Assembly: GCF_000746525.1 (NCBI RefSeq)
Contig: NZ_CP009048.1
Coordinates: forward strand, 3,651,501-3,715,500
Length of the DNA: 64,000 bases
Direction: 5' to 3'
From: Pseudomonas alkylphenolica
Lineage (GTDB): Bacteria > Pseudomonadota > Gammaproteobacteria > Pseudomonadales > Pseudomonadaceae
Shown: positions 9,600 to 19,249 of the stretch, one piece after another
Layout: the number at the start of each line of letters is the position of its first letter
Position numbering within the stretch: position 1 is the stretch's first letter
The notes under the pieces: generated by a model
Told to the model about the DNA's origin: nothing
Seen by the model: the letters and a program-made list of their open reading frames with translations, nothing else
Databases searched by the model: none
Made by a program: the position numbers and the translations under genes

Positions 9600-10298
9600 A
9601 TGCTGCCAGGTTCCTCCTATCTTTCGGCCCGGTCCCTGCGCGTGGCCAGGTTGCGCGGCAAGGTCGGGCTGTATTTTGTCGCCGCCTTGTCGGTGCTGGC
9701 CGGCATGACCGATGCCATTGGTTTTATGGCCACCGGTGATTTCGTCTCGTTCATGAGCGGCAACACCACACGCCTGGCGGTATCGCTGGGTGAAGGTGAG
9801 TTCGCTCTGGTGCTGCGTATTGGTGTGGTGCTGCTGGCCTTTGTGCTGGGTAACGCCCTCGGCGTGGTAATTGCCCGCCTCACTGGCCGGCGCCCTTGGC
9901 CGCTGTTGTCGATCATCGCCGCCCTGCTGGCGCTGGCCGGCCTGTTGCCGCTGAGCTGGCAATTGCCAGCGTTGGTCGCGGCCGTTACGGCCATGGGCAT
10001 GATCAACGCCGTGGTCGAAGAAGTGAACGGTTTGCCAATCGGCCTGACCTACGTCACCGGCGCGCTATCGCGCTTTGGTCGCGGACTTGGCCGCGCGCTG
10101 CTGGGCGAACGCCGGCACGGCTGGCGGGTGCAGTTGATTCCCTGGACCGGGATGTTCGTCGGTGCCATTGCCGGGGTCTTGCTGGAGCAGGTCTTCGACC
10201 TGGCCGCCCTGCTGTTCAGCGCCCTGCTCGCTGCCGCCCTGGGGTTGATCTCGTTGAAGATCCCCCGGCGCTGGCAGCTCGGGTACATGCCTCGCTAG
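9600..10298 (+). CDS. YoaK family membrane protein (DUF1275)
   Basis: 232 residues with about six hydrophobic segments. It shows the family signature of a first helix followed by AGMTDAIGF and SFMSGNTTRLA, then GLTYVTGALSRFG in the second half. YoaK/DUF1275 proteins are inner-membrane proteins of unknown transport function. The gene starts 30 bases after the PAS regulator stops, on the same strand, and may share its transcript. It ends three bases before the convergent lipoprotein gene. Confidence 0.85.
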   Translation: MLPGSSYLSARSLRVARLRGKVGLYFVAALSVLAGMTDAIGFMATGDFVSFMSGNTTRLAVSLGEGEFALVLRIGVVLLAFVLGNALGVVIARLTGRRPWPLLSIIAALLALAGLLPLSWQLPALVAAVTAMGMINAVVEEVNGLPIGLTYVTGALSRFGRGLGRALLGERRHGWRVQLIPWTGMFVGAIAGVLLEQVFDLAALLFSALLAAALGLISLKIPRRWQLGYMPR

Positions 10299-10301
10299 TG
10301 T

Positions 10302-10652
10302 TTACAGGCAGGTGGCCAACGCCGCCATACGACGCAGGGCGACACTGTCGTCCTTCTTGGCGTAGTAGCTGACAGCGGTGTTTGCGCCTTGCGACTGGAT
10401 ATCCGCGAAGGACTCCGCTTCACGCGTATAGACCGTGAAGCCACCCTGCTTGCCCGGTTCCAGGTAGCCACTGGCGTCGACGCCAAACACCGCCTCGTCC
10501 TGCCAGCCGAACTGGATGCACTGGGCAACGCGGTCGGCGGGTTTGCTCGAGGTGAAGCTTTTGTTCGGTGCCTGGGTCCGTGCCGCTTCCATGGCCGAAG
10601 AGGCACAACCGGCCAACAGTGCTGCAGCGACCATCGCCATTACTACCCGCAT
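10302..10652 (-). CDS. Small lipoprotein
   Basis: 116 residues starting at ATG 10652. The N-terminus is a lipoprotein signal ending in LLAGCAS, so it should be lipidated on Cys17. The rest has two further Cys residues (AQCIQF and the C-terminal ATCL) and no recognised domain. A start twelve codons upstream would put a charged stretch before the signal and is less likely. Function unknown; convergent with the YoaK gene. Confidence 0.7.
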   Translation of the reverse strand: MRVVMAMVAAALLAGCASSAMEAARTQAPNKSFTSSKPADRVAQCIQFGWQDEAVFGVDASGYLEPGKQGGFTVYTREAESFADIQSQGANTAVSYYAKKDDSVALRRMAALATCL

Positions 10653-10712
10653 GACACACCCTCGTCGGAAAAAAGCCGACTTTATCATTGCCGGGCCGCC
10701 AACACCCGCGCC

Positions 10713-11534
10713 TCACACCGTGGCGACGATAAATGTGCGTTTGAATGGAAACAGGGTGCGCCCGTCATCCTCGACAGGGTAGTGACTGTGCAACAACTTC
10801 AGGTATTTGTTGAGAAAGGCTTCGCGCTCGAATTCGTTCAAAGCGCTAAGCACCGGCCGCAAAGCCGACACCTTGACCCAGTCGAAAATCGGCGAATTGC
10901 CTTCGACCACCTGCAGGTGCTCGGTTTCCCAGATATCCAGCTCACGGGTCAGCGGTGCCAGCAAGCGGTAATAGCTGTCCAGCGACAGCACATTGCGCGA
11001 AGCCATGAATTTGCGCAGCGCCAGAGTACCCAGAGGCAGGCCGCTAGGCCCGGGTTCGCTCAAGGCGCGCAGCATCAGCAAGTACCAGGGTGCATCGCGC
11101 CAGTTGGGCATGTGCACAGCCAGACAACCACCCGCCTGCAGTTGTGCCAGCAACCGTGGCAGCAGGCTTTCGTGGTCTTCGATAAAGTGCAGCACTGCAG
11201 CGGCAAACAACAGATTGGCCGGTTTTTCCGCTTGCCACTGGCTGACATCCGCGTTCAGCCAGTTGACTTTGATGGGCAAGGCTATCGCCTCTTGCAGCAT
11301 CTCAATGGAGCTGTCGACACCGAACAGTTCGGCCCGCGGCCAGCGTTCGGCTAACAACCGTGTGGCGATGCCAGTGCCACAGCCCAAGTCATAGATGCAC
11401 TCAGGCTTCTCCAAGGGTAGGCGGTTCAGCAGCTCAAACACCGGCCGCTCACGCAGGCGGGCAAATTGCTGATAGCTTTTCGGATCCCATACGGTATTGC
11501 CGCCGGGCACGGTGGTGCAGTGTTTAGCGATCAT
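10713..11534 (-). CDS. SAM-dependent methyltransferase, trans-aconitate methyltransferase-like
   Basis: About 273 residues from ATG 11534, preceded by AAGGAAGG. Motif I (YDLGCGTGIATRLLAERWP) and an acidic SAM-binding residue in LFGVDSS are intact, followed by ADVSQW and a hydrophobic FAAAVLHFIED strand. The overall plan resembles Tam (trans-aconitate 2-methyltransferase), but the substrate cannot be read from sequence. It lies 22 bases after the DUF1641 gene on the same strand and may be co-transcribed with the oxidoreductase pair. Confidence 0.75.
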   Translation of the reverse strand: MIAKHCTTVPGGNTVWDPKSYQQFARLRERPVFELLNRLPLEKPECIYDLGCGTGIATRLLAERWPRAELFGVDSSIEMLQEAIALPIKVNWLNADVSQWQAEKPANLLFAAAVLHFIEDHESLLPRLLAQLQAGGCLAVHMPNWRDAPWYLLMLRALSEPGPSGLPLGTLALRKFMASRNVLSLDSYYRLLAPLTRELDIWETEHLQVVEGNSPIFDWVKVSALRPVLSALNEFEREAFLNKYLKLLHSHYPVEDDGRTLFPFKRTFIVATV

Positions 11535-11556
11535 CTCAGCCTTCCTTTGCCTACGA

Positions 11557-11922
11557 TCAATCCTGGTGTCCAATGGCATTCAATACCCTGAGCACCAGGG
11601 CAAACCCACGACGGGTTTGCGGTTCTCGTAGTAGCAACAGCAGGCCATACAAACTTGGGGGTGTGGTTTCCTGACGGGTCTGGGCTTTGGCCAGGCGAAT
11701 GGCGTTGCCAAGGTTCCAGGACAAGGCCGTGGCTTGTTCAAACTGCACCGAGAGTTTTTCGACCATGGCCGCATCGAGCAGGTCGACCAGATCGGACAGC
11801 AATGATGCCAGATCGACCAGGTTGTCCAGGCGACCACCATCGAGCAGCGGTTGCAGTTTGTTCAAGAAGGCCTCAAGGCCGGGGTTTTCGCCCTGCAGGG
11901 CGAGCGTATCGGTCACTTCCAT
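11557..11922 (-). CDS. DUF1641 protein, partner of sulfide:quinone reductase-like protein
   Basis: About 121 residues, mostly helical. ATG 11922 follows a strong GGAGGAG site, so it is preferred to the in-frame ATG at 11952 that overlaps the upstream stop. The family is typically encoded beside SQR-like or formate-dehydrogenase-like flavoproteins and has been suggested as an accessory subunit; its biochemical role is not established. Here it directly follows such a flavoprotein. Confidence 0.7.
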   Translation of the reverse strand: MEVTDTLALQGENPGLEAFLNKLQPLLDGGRLDNLVDLASLLSDLVDLLDAAMVEKLSVQFEQATALSWNLGNAIRLAKAQTRQETTPPSLYGLLLLLREPQTRRGFALVLRVLNAIGHQD

Positions 11923-11948
11923 GTCAGTCAGCTCCTCCCGGTGTCGGG

Positions 11949-13139
11949 TCACAGCATCCCGCGCGCAACGGCCCAGTACAGGCCGCGGTTGAATCCATTC
12001 CTGAGCAGGCCGCCGAGTTTGGTCGGCGGCGTCGGCAGCACATCGTGGCGGTAGTCGTAGGTCAGCGGCATACCGGCGTTCAGGCCCATCTGCGCGGCGG
12101 CCTGGACCTTGCCGTCATACACCGCCACTGTGGTACCCAGGCGGATCTCGCCGGCAATGTTGTCAGCAATCACTGGTGCCTGGTTGTGGCAGGCACCCCC
12201 GGCCTTGCTGACAGGCAGATCGACGGTGTCGCCGATCACATACACCCCATCCAGACCATAAACCTGCAAGGTTTCGTGATTGGTCGGCAGCCAGCCTTCC
12301 TGGTTAGCTGCCTGCGACACGCCACTTTCCCGCACCGCATCCACCGCGCGGATCGGCGGCGTGGCCATGAGGATGTCGTAGGGTTGTGCATCCCCTTCTT
12401 CCGAGTAGGCGATGCGTTGGTCAGGATCGACCTTGCCGAGGGTGAAGCCGCGCTGAAACTGAATGTTCTTCTGGGCAAAGATGCCCAGCAGGATCTCGCC
12501 GGTAGGACGCTGCAAGAACAGGCAATTGCGCAGCAGCTGTGCGGTGGTCGGGTAGGTATAGATGATCTCGACCTTGTCACGCACACCGCGGCGGCGCAGG
12601 TAGTCATCGAGCATTAACGTGGTTTCCACCGGCGCGATACCACACTGATGGGGCACGTTGGGCGTTTGCGGGAAGGACACGGTAATGAAGATCCGCCCCT
12701 TCTCGATGCTGGCCAGACGTTGCGCCAGCTGACGCGCCGGTTCGTACTGGTAGAAATGATCACCGCCCTGCTGCAGCCCTTCGATACGTTCGGGTGCCGG
12801 CACGCATCCGGTGGCGATTACCAGAAAGTCATAGCCAAAGCGTTTGCCGGAACGGGTATGCAGCGTTTGACCGGCGAAATCGAAGCGGGTGACTTCCTGC
12901 ACCTGAAAGTCGATTTCCGGGCGCAGCAATGAACGTTCGGGGCGCTTCAGTTCCTCCTTGAAGAACTGGTTGAAGGCCACGTACATGAAGGCTGGTTTGT
13001 AGTAATGATCAGGCGAATTGGACAGCAGCGTAATACGCACCTGATCGCGCAGAATCTCCGGATAGAGTTTGCCGACCAGTTGATTGGCGAGCATGGTGCC
13101 GCCGACCCCGCCACCGACGATGAGAATATGGTTTGCCAT
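11949..13139 (-). CDS. NAD(P)/FAD-dependent oxidoreductase, sulfide:quinone oxidoreductase-like
   Basis: 396 residues from ATG 13139. The N-terminal Rossmann motif is HILIVGGGVGGTMLAN. A second dinucleotide region contains FLVIATGC, and a C-terminal GVYVIGDTVDLP binds FAD. Family members oxidise sulfide to polysulfide with electrons passed to quinone at the membrane. Cys residues in FLVIATGCVPAP, PHQCGIAPVE and GGACHNQAP are candidates for the redox centre. It heads a minus-strand unit with DUF1641 and a methyltransferase and is divergent from the SRAP gene across a 17-base palindrome. Confidence 0.78.
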   Translation of the reverse strand: MANHILIVGGGVGGTMLANQLVGKLYPEILRDQVRITLLSNSPDHYYKPAFMYVAFNQFFKEELKRPERSLLRPEIDFQVQEVTRFDFAGQTLHTRSGKRFGYDFLVIATGCVPAPERIEGLQQGGDHFYQYEPARQLAQRLASIEKGRIFITVSFPQTPNVPHQCGIAPVETTLMLDDYLRRRGVRDKVEIIYTYPTTAQLLRNCLFLQRPTGEILLGIFAQKNIQFQRGFTLGKVDPDQRIAYSEEGDAQPYDILMATPPIRAVDAVRESGVSQAANQEGWLPTNHETLQVYGLDGVYVIGDTVDLPVSKAGGACHNQAPVIADNIAGEIRLGTTVAVYDGKVQAAAQMGLNAGMPLTYDYRHDVLPTPPTKLGGLLRNGFNRGLYWAVARGML

Positions 13140-13267
13140 ACGCACGCTTCCTTGCGAACAAAGCTCTGCCGCGTCGAAGTCTATAGTTGGAGAAGCTGCG
13201 GTGATATGCCAATAACCCTTGGCTATATAGGTTAATTCGTTTTCCTTGAATTTCGCCGAAGATGACC

Positions 13268-13284
13268 TCTGATACCGTATCAGA
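13268..13284. promoter_or_regulatory. 17-bp palindrome between divergent genes
   Basis: TCTGATACCGTATCAGA, eight-base arms around a single C, 22 bases before the SRAP start and about 130 bases from the oxidoreductase start. Symmetry and place suggest a regulator binding site. It lacks the CTG-N10-CAG form of a LexA box. Confidence 0.4.
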
Positions 13285-13306
13285 TGACAAATAAAGGCCA
13301 CATTGC

Positions 13307-13987
13307 ATGTGCGGAAGACTCAGCCAGTACCGTGGCATTCACGATTTCGTCGACGCCCTGAGCATGCCCGGTGCCCTGGCCAATGAAGTCGGCGATCAGC
13401 CTTTGGCGCACTACAATGTTGCCCCCAGCACTAACGTCGCCGTCCTGTCCGCGCAGCGTGCCCATTGGTTGCGTTGGGGCTGGCGCCCGCACTGGGCCCA
13501 TGACCGGGCAGCACCGATCAATGCGCGGGTGGAGAAAGTCGCGCATTCACCGTTCTTCCGGGCGATCTGGGGGCACCGGTTGATCGTACCGATTGATGGC
13601 TGGTTCGAATGGGTCGATGAAGGCGAAGCAAAAAAACAGCCCTACTATATTCATCGCCGCGATGGCCTGCCGGCGTTCTGCGCCGGCATTGGCCAATGGG
13701 GAGTGGCCGAGGACGATGGCTTTGTCATCATCACCGCCGACAGCGTCGGTGGCATGGTTGATATCCATGACCGCAGGCCGGTGGTGCTCGCGCCGGCCCT
13801 GGCCCGGGATTGGTTGAACCCTGATTGCGACAAGGGCCAGGCTGAACAGATGGTGCTCAACCTGGGTGAGCCGGCAGAGGCCTTCAATTGGTACCGTGTC
13901 GACAAGGCCGTGGGCAATGTGCGCAACCAGGGCGCCAACCTCATCGGTAGGAGCGGCGGTGCGGCGACCCGACTTGCCCCGCGATAA
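13307..13987 (+). CDS. yedK: SRAP protein, YedK/HMCES-type abasic-site DNA crosslinker
   Basis: 226 residues. The catalytic Cys2 (MCGRL) is exposed after Met removal. The other conserved residues are present: Asn72 in NARVEK, Glu101 in GWFEW and His154 in IHDRRPVVL. Proteins of this family form a thiazolidine crosslink with abasic sites in single-stranded DNA and so shield them during replication. The start ATG is fixed by the need for Cys at position 2. No SOS box is visible upstream despite the family's common SOS label. Confidence 0.9.
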   Translation: MCGRLSQYRGIHDFVDALSMPGALANEVGDQPLAHYNVAPSTNVAVLSAQRAHWLRWGWRPHWAHDRAAPINARVEKVAHSPFFRAIWGHRLIVPIDGWFEWVDEGEAKKQPYYIHRRDGLPAFCAGIGQWGVAEDDGFVIITADSVGGMVDIHDRRPVVLAPALARDWLNPDCDKGQAEQMVLNLGEPAEAFNWYRVDKAVGNVRNQGANLIGRSGGAATRLAPR

Positions 13988-14004
13988 GGCCACCGGCGCC
14001 TTCA

Positions 14005-14030
14005 ATCGCGGGGCAAGCCCGCTCCCACCC
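14005..14030. repeat. REP element (single)
   Basis: One copy of the GCGGGGCAAGCCCGC palindrome with the CTCCCACC tail, in the gap after the SRAP gene. The same unit recurs at 19455, 20269, 28672, 33073 and 42256. Confidence 0.75.
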
Positions 14031-14098
14031 TGTGTAAATCAATGAACCACCCTCCACTTTCTGCCAAACTTCCAGCCTTCAAGGATCGGGAAGACTGC

Positions 14099-15928
14099 AT
14101 GAACCACGAATTGCTCTGGGTGCTCGGCCTGCTGTTTACCAGCGTGGTCTTGTTCATCGCCAACAAGCCACGCATGGATGTGGTCGCCCTGCTGGTGATC
14201 GTGGCCTTACCACTGACCGGTATCCTCAGCGTCCAGGAAGCCCTGGCCGGCTTCAGCGACCCCAACGTGGTGCTGATCGCCGCGCTGTTCGTGATCGGCG
14301 AGGGGCTGGTGCGCACCGGCATTGCCTACCGCATCGGCGAATGGATGGCCGACCGTGCCGGCAACAGCGAAGTGCGCCTGCTGGTGCTGTTGATGGTCTG
14401 TGTGGCCGGGTTGGGCTCGGTGATGAGCTCCACCGGGGTGGTGGCCATTTTCATTCCGGTGGTGCTGAGCATCGCCGCGCGCATGAAGGTCTCGCCCAGC
14501 CGGTTGATGATGCCGCTGAGTTTTGCCGGTTTGATCAGCGGCATGCTCAGCCTGGTCGCCACACCGCCCAACGTGGTGGTGCACAGTGAGCTGGTGCGCC
14601 ACGGCCAAAGCGGTTTCAGCTTTTTCAGCTTTACCCCGTTTGGCCTGGTGATCCTCGCGCTCGGCGTCGGCTACATGCTGCTGACCCGCCACTGGCTCAG
14701 CGGTGAAGTGCGCAAGGACGGCAGCCCGCAAACCCGCCGCACCCTGCTTGACCTGATCATCGACTACAAACTCGCCGGCCGTGAACGACGCCTGCGGGTG
14801 CGCCCGGACTCGCCCTTGATCGGCCACAGCCTCAGTGAGTTGAAGTTGCGCACCGTGCATGGTGCCAATGTGGTCGGCATCGAACGTCAGCACAAGTTCA
14901 CCACCCGGGTCATCAGCCCCGACTCCAGCACCACGGTGCATGAGGGTGATGTGCTGCTGCTCGATCTGTTTGCCCCCCGCGACGATCTGCGCAGCCTGTG
15001 CCAGACCATGAAACTCGAACCCCTGCACTTCAAGGCCGCCTATTTCATCGACCAGTCCCACGCCGTGGGCATGGCCGAAGTGGCGGTGGTGCCCGGCTCG
15101 CAGCTGATCGGTAAAAGCGTGCTGGAGCTGAACTTTCGCAGCCGCTGGGACCTTAACGTGGTCGGCCTGCGCCGCGGCCAGAACGCGATTGAAGAACAGT
15201 TGGTGGAAGAGAAGCTCAAGCTTGGCGACACCCTGTTGGTGATCGGCCCGTGGAAGTCGGTGCGCCAGTTGCAAGCGCAGCCCAAGGACTTTCTGGTGTT
15301 GAGCCTGCCGGCGGAAGTCGACAATGTCGCCCCGGCCCTGAACCAGGCGCCCTATGCCCTGATCAGCCTGGCGGTGATGGTCGGCCTGATGATCAGCGGC
15401 GTGGTACCCAATGTCATCGCTGCGCTGATCGCCTGCCTGCTGATGGGCGCCGGACGCTGCATCGACATGAACAGCGCCTACCGCGCGATCCACTGGCAGA
15501 GCCTGGTACTGATCGTCGGCATGCTGCCGTTTGCCCTGGCCTTGCAGAAAACCGGCGGGATCGCCATCGCAGTGAATGTGCTGGTGCAGTTGCTCGGCGA
15601 GGCCGGGCCTTACCTGATCCTCGCCTGCCTGTTCGCCATTACCGCGATCATCGGTCTGTTCATTTCCAACACGGCTACAGCGGTACTGATGGCCCCGGTG
15701 GCGATCAGTACCGCTGAACAGCTGGGCGCCTCGCCCTACCCCTTCGCCATGATCGTCGCCCTGGCGGCTTCTGCGGCATTCATGACACCGGTTTCGTCAC
15801 CCGTGAACACCCTGGTGCTCGGCCCCGGTCAATACCGCTTTGCCGATTTCGTCAAAATCGGCGTGCCCTTCACCTTGCTGGTGATGGTGGTCAGCGTGTT
15901 CATGGTGCCGTGGATTTTTGCCCTGTGA
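14099..15928 (+). CDS. SLC13-family permease with two RCK_C domains
   Basis: 609 residues from ATG 14099. The N-terminal half has about six transmembrane helices. Two soluble TrkA-C (RCK_C) domains follow at roughly residues 220-305 and 310-390, then a second membrane half with [15 protein letters not shown] and [16 protein letters not shown]. This is the plan of DASS/SLC13-like anion transporters (sulfate, dicarboxylate or related) with regulatory insertions. Substrate is not predictable. An in-frame ATG at 14042 lies close to the REP and is less likely. The 3' end overlaps the convergent DUF3313 gene by 29 bases. Confidence 0.82.
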   Translation: MNHELLWVLGLLFTSVVLFIANKPRMDVVALLVIVALPLTGILSVQEALAGFSDPNVVLIAALFVIGEGLVRTGIAYRIGEWMADRAGNSEVRLLVLLMVCVAGLGSVMSSTGVVAIFIPVVLSIAARMKVSPSRLMMPLSFAGLISGMLSLVATPPNVVVHSELVRHGQSGFSFFSFTPFGLVILALGVGYMLLTRHWLSGEVRKDGSPQTRRTLLDLIIDYKLAGRERRLRVRPDSPLIGHSLSELKLRTVHGANVVGIERQHKFTTRVISPDSSTTVHEGDVLLLDLFAPRDDLRSLCQTMKLEPLHFKAAYFIDQSHAVGMAEVAVVPGSQLIGKSVLELNFRSRWDLNVVGLRRGQNAIEEQLVEEKLKLGDTLLVIGPWKSVRQLQAQPKDFLVLSLPAEVDNVAPALNQAPYALISLAVMVGLMISGVVPNVIAALIACLLMGAGRCIDMNSAYRAIHWQSLVLIVGMLPFALALQKTGGIAIAVNVLVQLLGEAGPYLILACLFAITAIIGLFISNTATAVLMAPVAISTAEQLGASPYPFAMIVALAASAAFMTPVSSPVNTLVLGPGQYRFADFVKIGVPFTLLVMVVSVFMVPWIFAL

Positions 15929-16607
15929 ACGCAGCGGCGTTTTGCTGCTTGAGGGCCACGGCGGCATTGCGCCAATCCTGCGCCCAGCCATCGAGCACCA
16001 GCTTGAGGTTCTCGGCGGTCATCACCTGATCGTCGTTCTCCAGCGGCAGGCCGGTGCCTTTGCGCACCACTTCGGCGACCACAGTGCGACTGCCGCCATC
16101 GAGGAATGCCGCTTCGGTGGCAATCACGCTGTCCAGGTCACGGATGCCGACGGCGCTGCTGACCCCTGCGGCTACCAGGGTCACTGGCAGATACTCATAG
16201 AAATGCAGTGACTGGGTGTGTGCGCTGACCGAGGTGATTGCCGGGCGTACGATCAAGGTGTTTGGCCCTGGCTGCTCGACCAGGTTCAGCACCTTGCCCA
16301 GTTCGCGTTTAAGCGCCGCATCGTAGTAGATGGTTATCGCCTTCAGGGTTGTCTCGGGGATCTGCGCGCTGGCCTTGGGTTGCGGGTAGAACTGGCTTGG
16401 TGCGATGTACACCTGGCTGTAACGCTCCATGCGCAGTTTCGGGCTGACCCAACGCAGCACCGACTCACCCGATGCAGTCTTGTGCTCGCTCAACTGGTCA
16501 TAGTTGCGCAGAAAGCCGGAATACTCCTTGGGCGATACCCTGCTCTGGCTGCAGCCAACCATTAACAGCGACAGGCACAGTACCGGGGCAGAAATCAGTT
16601 TACGCAT
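15900..16607 (-). CDS. DUF3313 lipoprotein
   Basis: 235 residues with a lipoprotein signal (LLMVGCSQ, lipidated Cys19) and the DUF3313 opening ([11 protein letters not shown]). The middle contains YDAALKREL and the motif ADxxxxxL-like region is replaced here by [12 protein letters not shown]. Function of the family is unknown; members are secreted lipoproteins. It overlaps the gene upstream (16600-16923) by eight bases, so the two are probably translated together. Confidence 0.75.
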   Translation of the reverse strand: MRKLISAPVLCLSLLMVGCSQSRVSPKEYSGFLRNYDQLSEHKTASGESVLRWVSPKLRMERYSQVYIAPSQFYPQPKASAQIPETTLKAITIYYDAALKRELGKVLNLVEQPGPNTLIVRPAITSVSAHTQSLHFYEYLPVTLVAAGVSSAVGIRDLDSVIATEAAFLDGGSRTVVAEVVRKGTGLPLENDDQVMTAENLKLVLDGWAQDWRNAAVALKQQNAAAFTGQKSTAP

Positions 16608-16923
16608 GACGAGTGTTCCCGGCCTGGTGGCGGATGGCCCTGGGGGCAGTACCGGAGCGATCGACTTGCAGCTGACCGTTGGCCATGATCCAGTGCACCA
16701 GTTCTGACAACGACACTTTGTAGCTGTATTCCATCCATTGGCTGTTGCTGGGGCTGTACCGCTCGAAGTAATGGCTCAGAATCACGTGTGTACCCTCGCG
16801 GCACAGGCCCAGGCGAGAGTCCTGGTAGCTGAGCAGCGCGTTGCGCCACAGATCCTGGGTGCGCAGGTCGAGGGTCAGGGATTGGCTGCAGTCAAGGCCG
16901 TCGATTGGAGGTTGTGCCGGCAT
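16600..16923 (-). CDS. Conserved hypothetical protein
   Basis: 107 residues, soluble, with no signal peptide and no recognised motif. It contains LCREGTHVILSHYFERYSP and a C-terminal segment rich in Arg/His. The 3' end overlaps the lipoprotein gene by eight bases. Transcribed away from the response-regulator gene across a 160-base gap. Function unknown. Confidence 0.55.
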   Translation of the reverse strand: MPAQPPIDGLDCSQSLTLDLRTQDLWRNALLSYQDSRLGLCREGTHVILSHYFERYSPSNSQWMEYSYKVSLSELVHWIMANGQLQVDRSGTAPRAIRHQAGNTRHA

Positions 16924-17087
16924 GGAAGATTCCCTTGGTTTGGTCTGCCGACAGGATCGCCCAGGGCCTTTGCTGGCTGATGTCCGCTTTGTGTCGCGAA
17001 TGCAGCTTTATTACATGATTGAAATATGTGACCGACGCAGCAGAATAGTTTTAGATACGCACTTTTGACGCCCCACTGGACCTGATC

Positions 17088-17798
17088 GTGAGCAGACTGC
17101 TGATCGTCGATGACGATGTGGAAATTTGTGCCCTGCTGAAGAAGTTCTTTGTCATGCATGGCTACGAAGTCGACCTGGCCGCCAATGGCACGGCGATGTG
17201 GGCGGCTATCGAAAAACAACGTCCGGACACCATCATCCTCGACCTGATGCTGCCCGGCGAAAGCGGCCTGAACCTGTGCCAGAAACTGCGCAGCAGCACC
17301 GGCATCCCGATCATCATGCTCACTGCAATGGACGAGCTGAGCGACCGTATTGTCGGTCTGGAACTGGGCGCTGACGACTACGTGGGCAAGCCCTTCGACG
17401 CCCGCGAACTGCTGGCCCGCTTGCGTGCCGTGCAACGCCGCGCCGGCGAGCAGCTGCGCAGCCTCGGTGAAGATACCCGGCCGCTGATCCGTTTCGACGA
17501 CTGGCAGCTCGATGTCACCCGCCGTGAACTGCGCACCCCGCAAGGGGTGATGGTGCCGTTGTCGGCGGGTGAATTCGATTTGCTTCTGGTGTTTCTCGAA
17601 CACCCGCAGCGCATCCTCACCCGCGAGCAGTTGATCGACCTGGCCCGTGGCCAGGGCCATGAAGCCTATGACCGCAGCATCGACGTGCAGGTCAGCCGCC
17701 TGCGCCGCAAGATCGAGCCGGACAGCAAGCGCCCGGCGCTTATCCGCACCGTGCGCAACGGTGGCTATCTGTTCGACGCCAAGGTCAGCCGCACATGA
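17088..17798 (+). CDS. OmpR-family response regulator
   Basis: 236 residues. The receiver domain has the acidic pair at Asp8-10, phospho-acceptor Asp52 (ILDLMLPG), Thr in MLTAMD and Lys in VGKPFD. The C-terminal winged helix contains SAGEFDLL, LTREQL and the RSIDVQVSRLRRKIE recognition region. It overlaps the kinase gene downstream by four bases (ATGA), so they form one two-component operon. The signal is unknown; the pair resembles OmpR/EnvZ- or RstAB-type systems in layout. Confidence 0.9.
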   Translation: MSRLLIVDDDVEICALLKKFFVMHGYEVDLAANGTAMWAAIEKQRPDTIILDLMLPGESGLNLCQKLRSSTGIPIIMLTAMDELSDRIVGLELGADDYVGKPFDARELLARLRAVQRRAGEQLRSLGEDTRPLIRFDDWQLDVTRRELRTPQGVMVPLSAGEFDLLLVFLEHPQRILTREQLIDLARGQGHEAYDRSIDVQVSRLRRKIEPDSKRPALIRTVRNGGYLFDAKVSRT

Positions 17799-19135
17799 TC
17801 CGCCTGGGCCTGCACCACGACGGCATCAGCCGGCGCATCGCACTGACCATCATTGCCGCCATGCTGATCTCGGTGGCGCTGAACATCCTGTTCGTGCAAC
17901 TGGCCGGGGTCTGGGCGCGACCGCCGCTGGAGAAAACCGGCCTGCTTGAACAGATCGCCGTCACCGCACGGGTACTGGAAGCCGCGCCAGCCGACAAGCG
18001 CATGCAACTGGCAAACGCGGCGAGCAACCCGATGCTGCATGTGCAGTGGAGCGCCCAACGTGACGCCCTCGCCTTGCCCGGTCCGGGTGAACAGGTAGCC
18101 CCGCAGGCGGTGCCGGCTCTGACGCAACTGCTGGCCACTGTTCCGCTGCGGCTGGAAGTCTACCAACCCGCCGACTGGCCGGCCGACAACCCCGACGCGC
18201 ACTACAAACTGGTCATGCAACTGGCCGACCAGAGCTGGCTGGCGTTCACCCCGCCTTATCGCAGTTGGGGCCTGAGCACCGGGATGCGCTTTACCATCAT
18301 CGGTATCCTGGCACTGATTGCCGCGTTGCTGGTGGCCTGGATCGGTACCCGTCAACTGGCCGGCCCGCTGCAGCGTTTCGCCCGTGCCGCTAGGCGTTTT
18401 GGCAGCGACCTGCGCGCCCCGCCGATTCGCCTGGAGGGCCCCCATGAGCTGCGCCAGGCCATTACGGCGTTCAACACCATGCAGGCGCAGATCCAGCACT
18501 TCGTCGCCGAACGAACGCAAATGCTCGCGGCCATTTCCCATGACCTGCGCGCGCCACTGACGCGTATGCGCTTGCGTGGCGAGTTCATCGAAGATGCCGA
18601 GCAACAGCGCAAGCTGTTCCGTGACGTGGATGAAATGCAGAGCATGATCAATGCTGCGCTTGGCTTCTTCCGCGACGAAACCCACCTGGAAACGGCCACA
18701 CCTTTCGACCTGGCCGAGCTGCTGCAAACCCTGGTCGATGATTACCGCGACCAGCAAATTGACGTGGATTTCGAAGGGCCGGCGAACCTGGTGTATCTCG
18801 GTCGACCGCTGGGCTTGAAGCGCGCAGTAACGAACTTGATAGAGAACGCCGTCAAGTACGCCCAGCCACCGTCGATTCGCCTGAGCAGTAATGCCCGCAG
18901 CCTGTTCATCGAGGTGCGTGATCATGGCCCGGGGATTCCGGATGCGGCGCTGGAGGACGTATTTGTGCCGTTCTTTCGCCTGGAAAGCTCGCGCAATCGC
19001 GACACCGGTGGCGTCGGTCTGGGCTTGCCGTCGGCGCGTACGGCGATTCGTGAACAAGGCGGTGAGTTGACCCTGCGCAACGCGCCTGACGGCGGGTTGC
19101 TGGCGAGAATCGTATTGCCGCGGGTCAATGACTGA
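17795..19135 (+). CDS. Two-component sensor histidine kinase
   Basis: 446 residues. Two membrane segments (about 13-35 and 165-190) flank a periplasmic domain of ~130 residues, then a HAMP linker. The dimerisation box is ISHDLRAPLTRMR with the phospho-accepting His. The ATP-binding domain has NLIENAVKYA (N box), DHGPGIPD (G1) and GGVGLGLPSA (G2). It follows its response regulator with a four-base overlap and is closed by a strong terminator at 19210. The sensed signal cannot be inferred. Confidence 0.9.
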   Translation: MIRLGLHHDGISRRIALTIIAAMLISVALNILFVQLAGVWARPPLEKTGLLEQIAVTARVLEAAPADKRMQLANAASNPMLHVQWSAQRDALALPGPGEQVAPQAVPALTQLLATVPLRLEVYQPADWPADNPDAHYKLVMQLADQSWLAFTPPYRSWGLSTGMRFTIIGILALIAALLVAWIGTRQLAGPLQRFARAARRFGSDLRAPPIRLEGPHELRQAITAFNTMQAQIQHFVAERTQMLAAISHDLRAPLTRMRLRGEFIEDAEQQRKLFRDVDEMQSMINAALGFFRDETHLETATPFDLAELLQTLVDDYRDQQIDVDFEGPANLVYLGRPLGLKRAVTNLIENAVKYAQPPSIRLSSNARSLFIEVRDHGPGIPDAALEDVFVPFFRLESSRNRDTGGVGLGLPSARTAIREQGGELTLRNAPDGGLLARIVLPRVND

Positions 19136-19209
19136 CCGCAAAAACCGTTAACGCCCACTTAACAGCAGACCTCTACATTAGGGTTTCTTCCCTTCAGAAC
19201 GTCGACTTT

Positions 19210-19237
19210 GGCTCACCTCGTGTGAGCCTTTTTTTTT
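19210..19237 (+). terminator. Rho-independent terminator of the two-component operon
   Basis: GGCTCAC and GTGAGCC arms around CTCGT, followed by nine T residues, 75 bases after the kinase stop. Confidence 0.85.
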
Positions 19238-19249
19238 GGGTTTTAGGCG

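Noticed and set aside
13268..13284. LexA box before the SRAP gene
   Set aside because: The palindrome does not have the CTG-N10-CAG form despite the SOS-associated name of the family.
17765..19141. Long minus-strand frame across the histidine kinase
   Set aside because: Antisense shadow; the plus strand has all kinase boxes and overlaps its response regulator by four bases.
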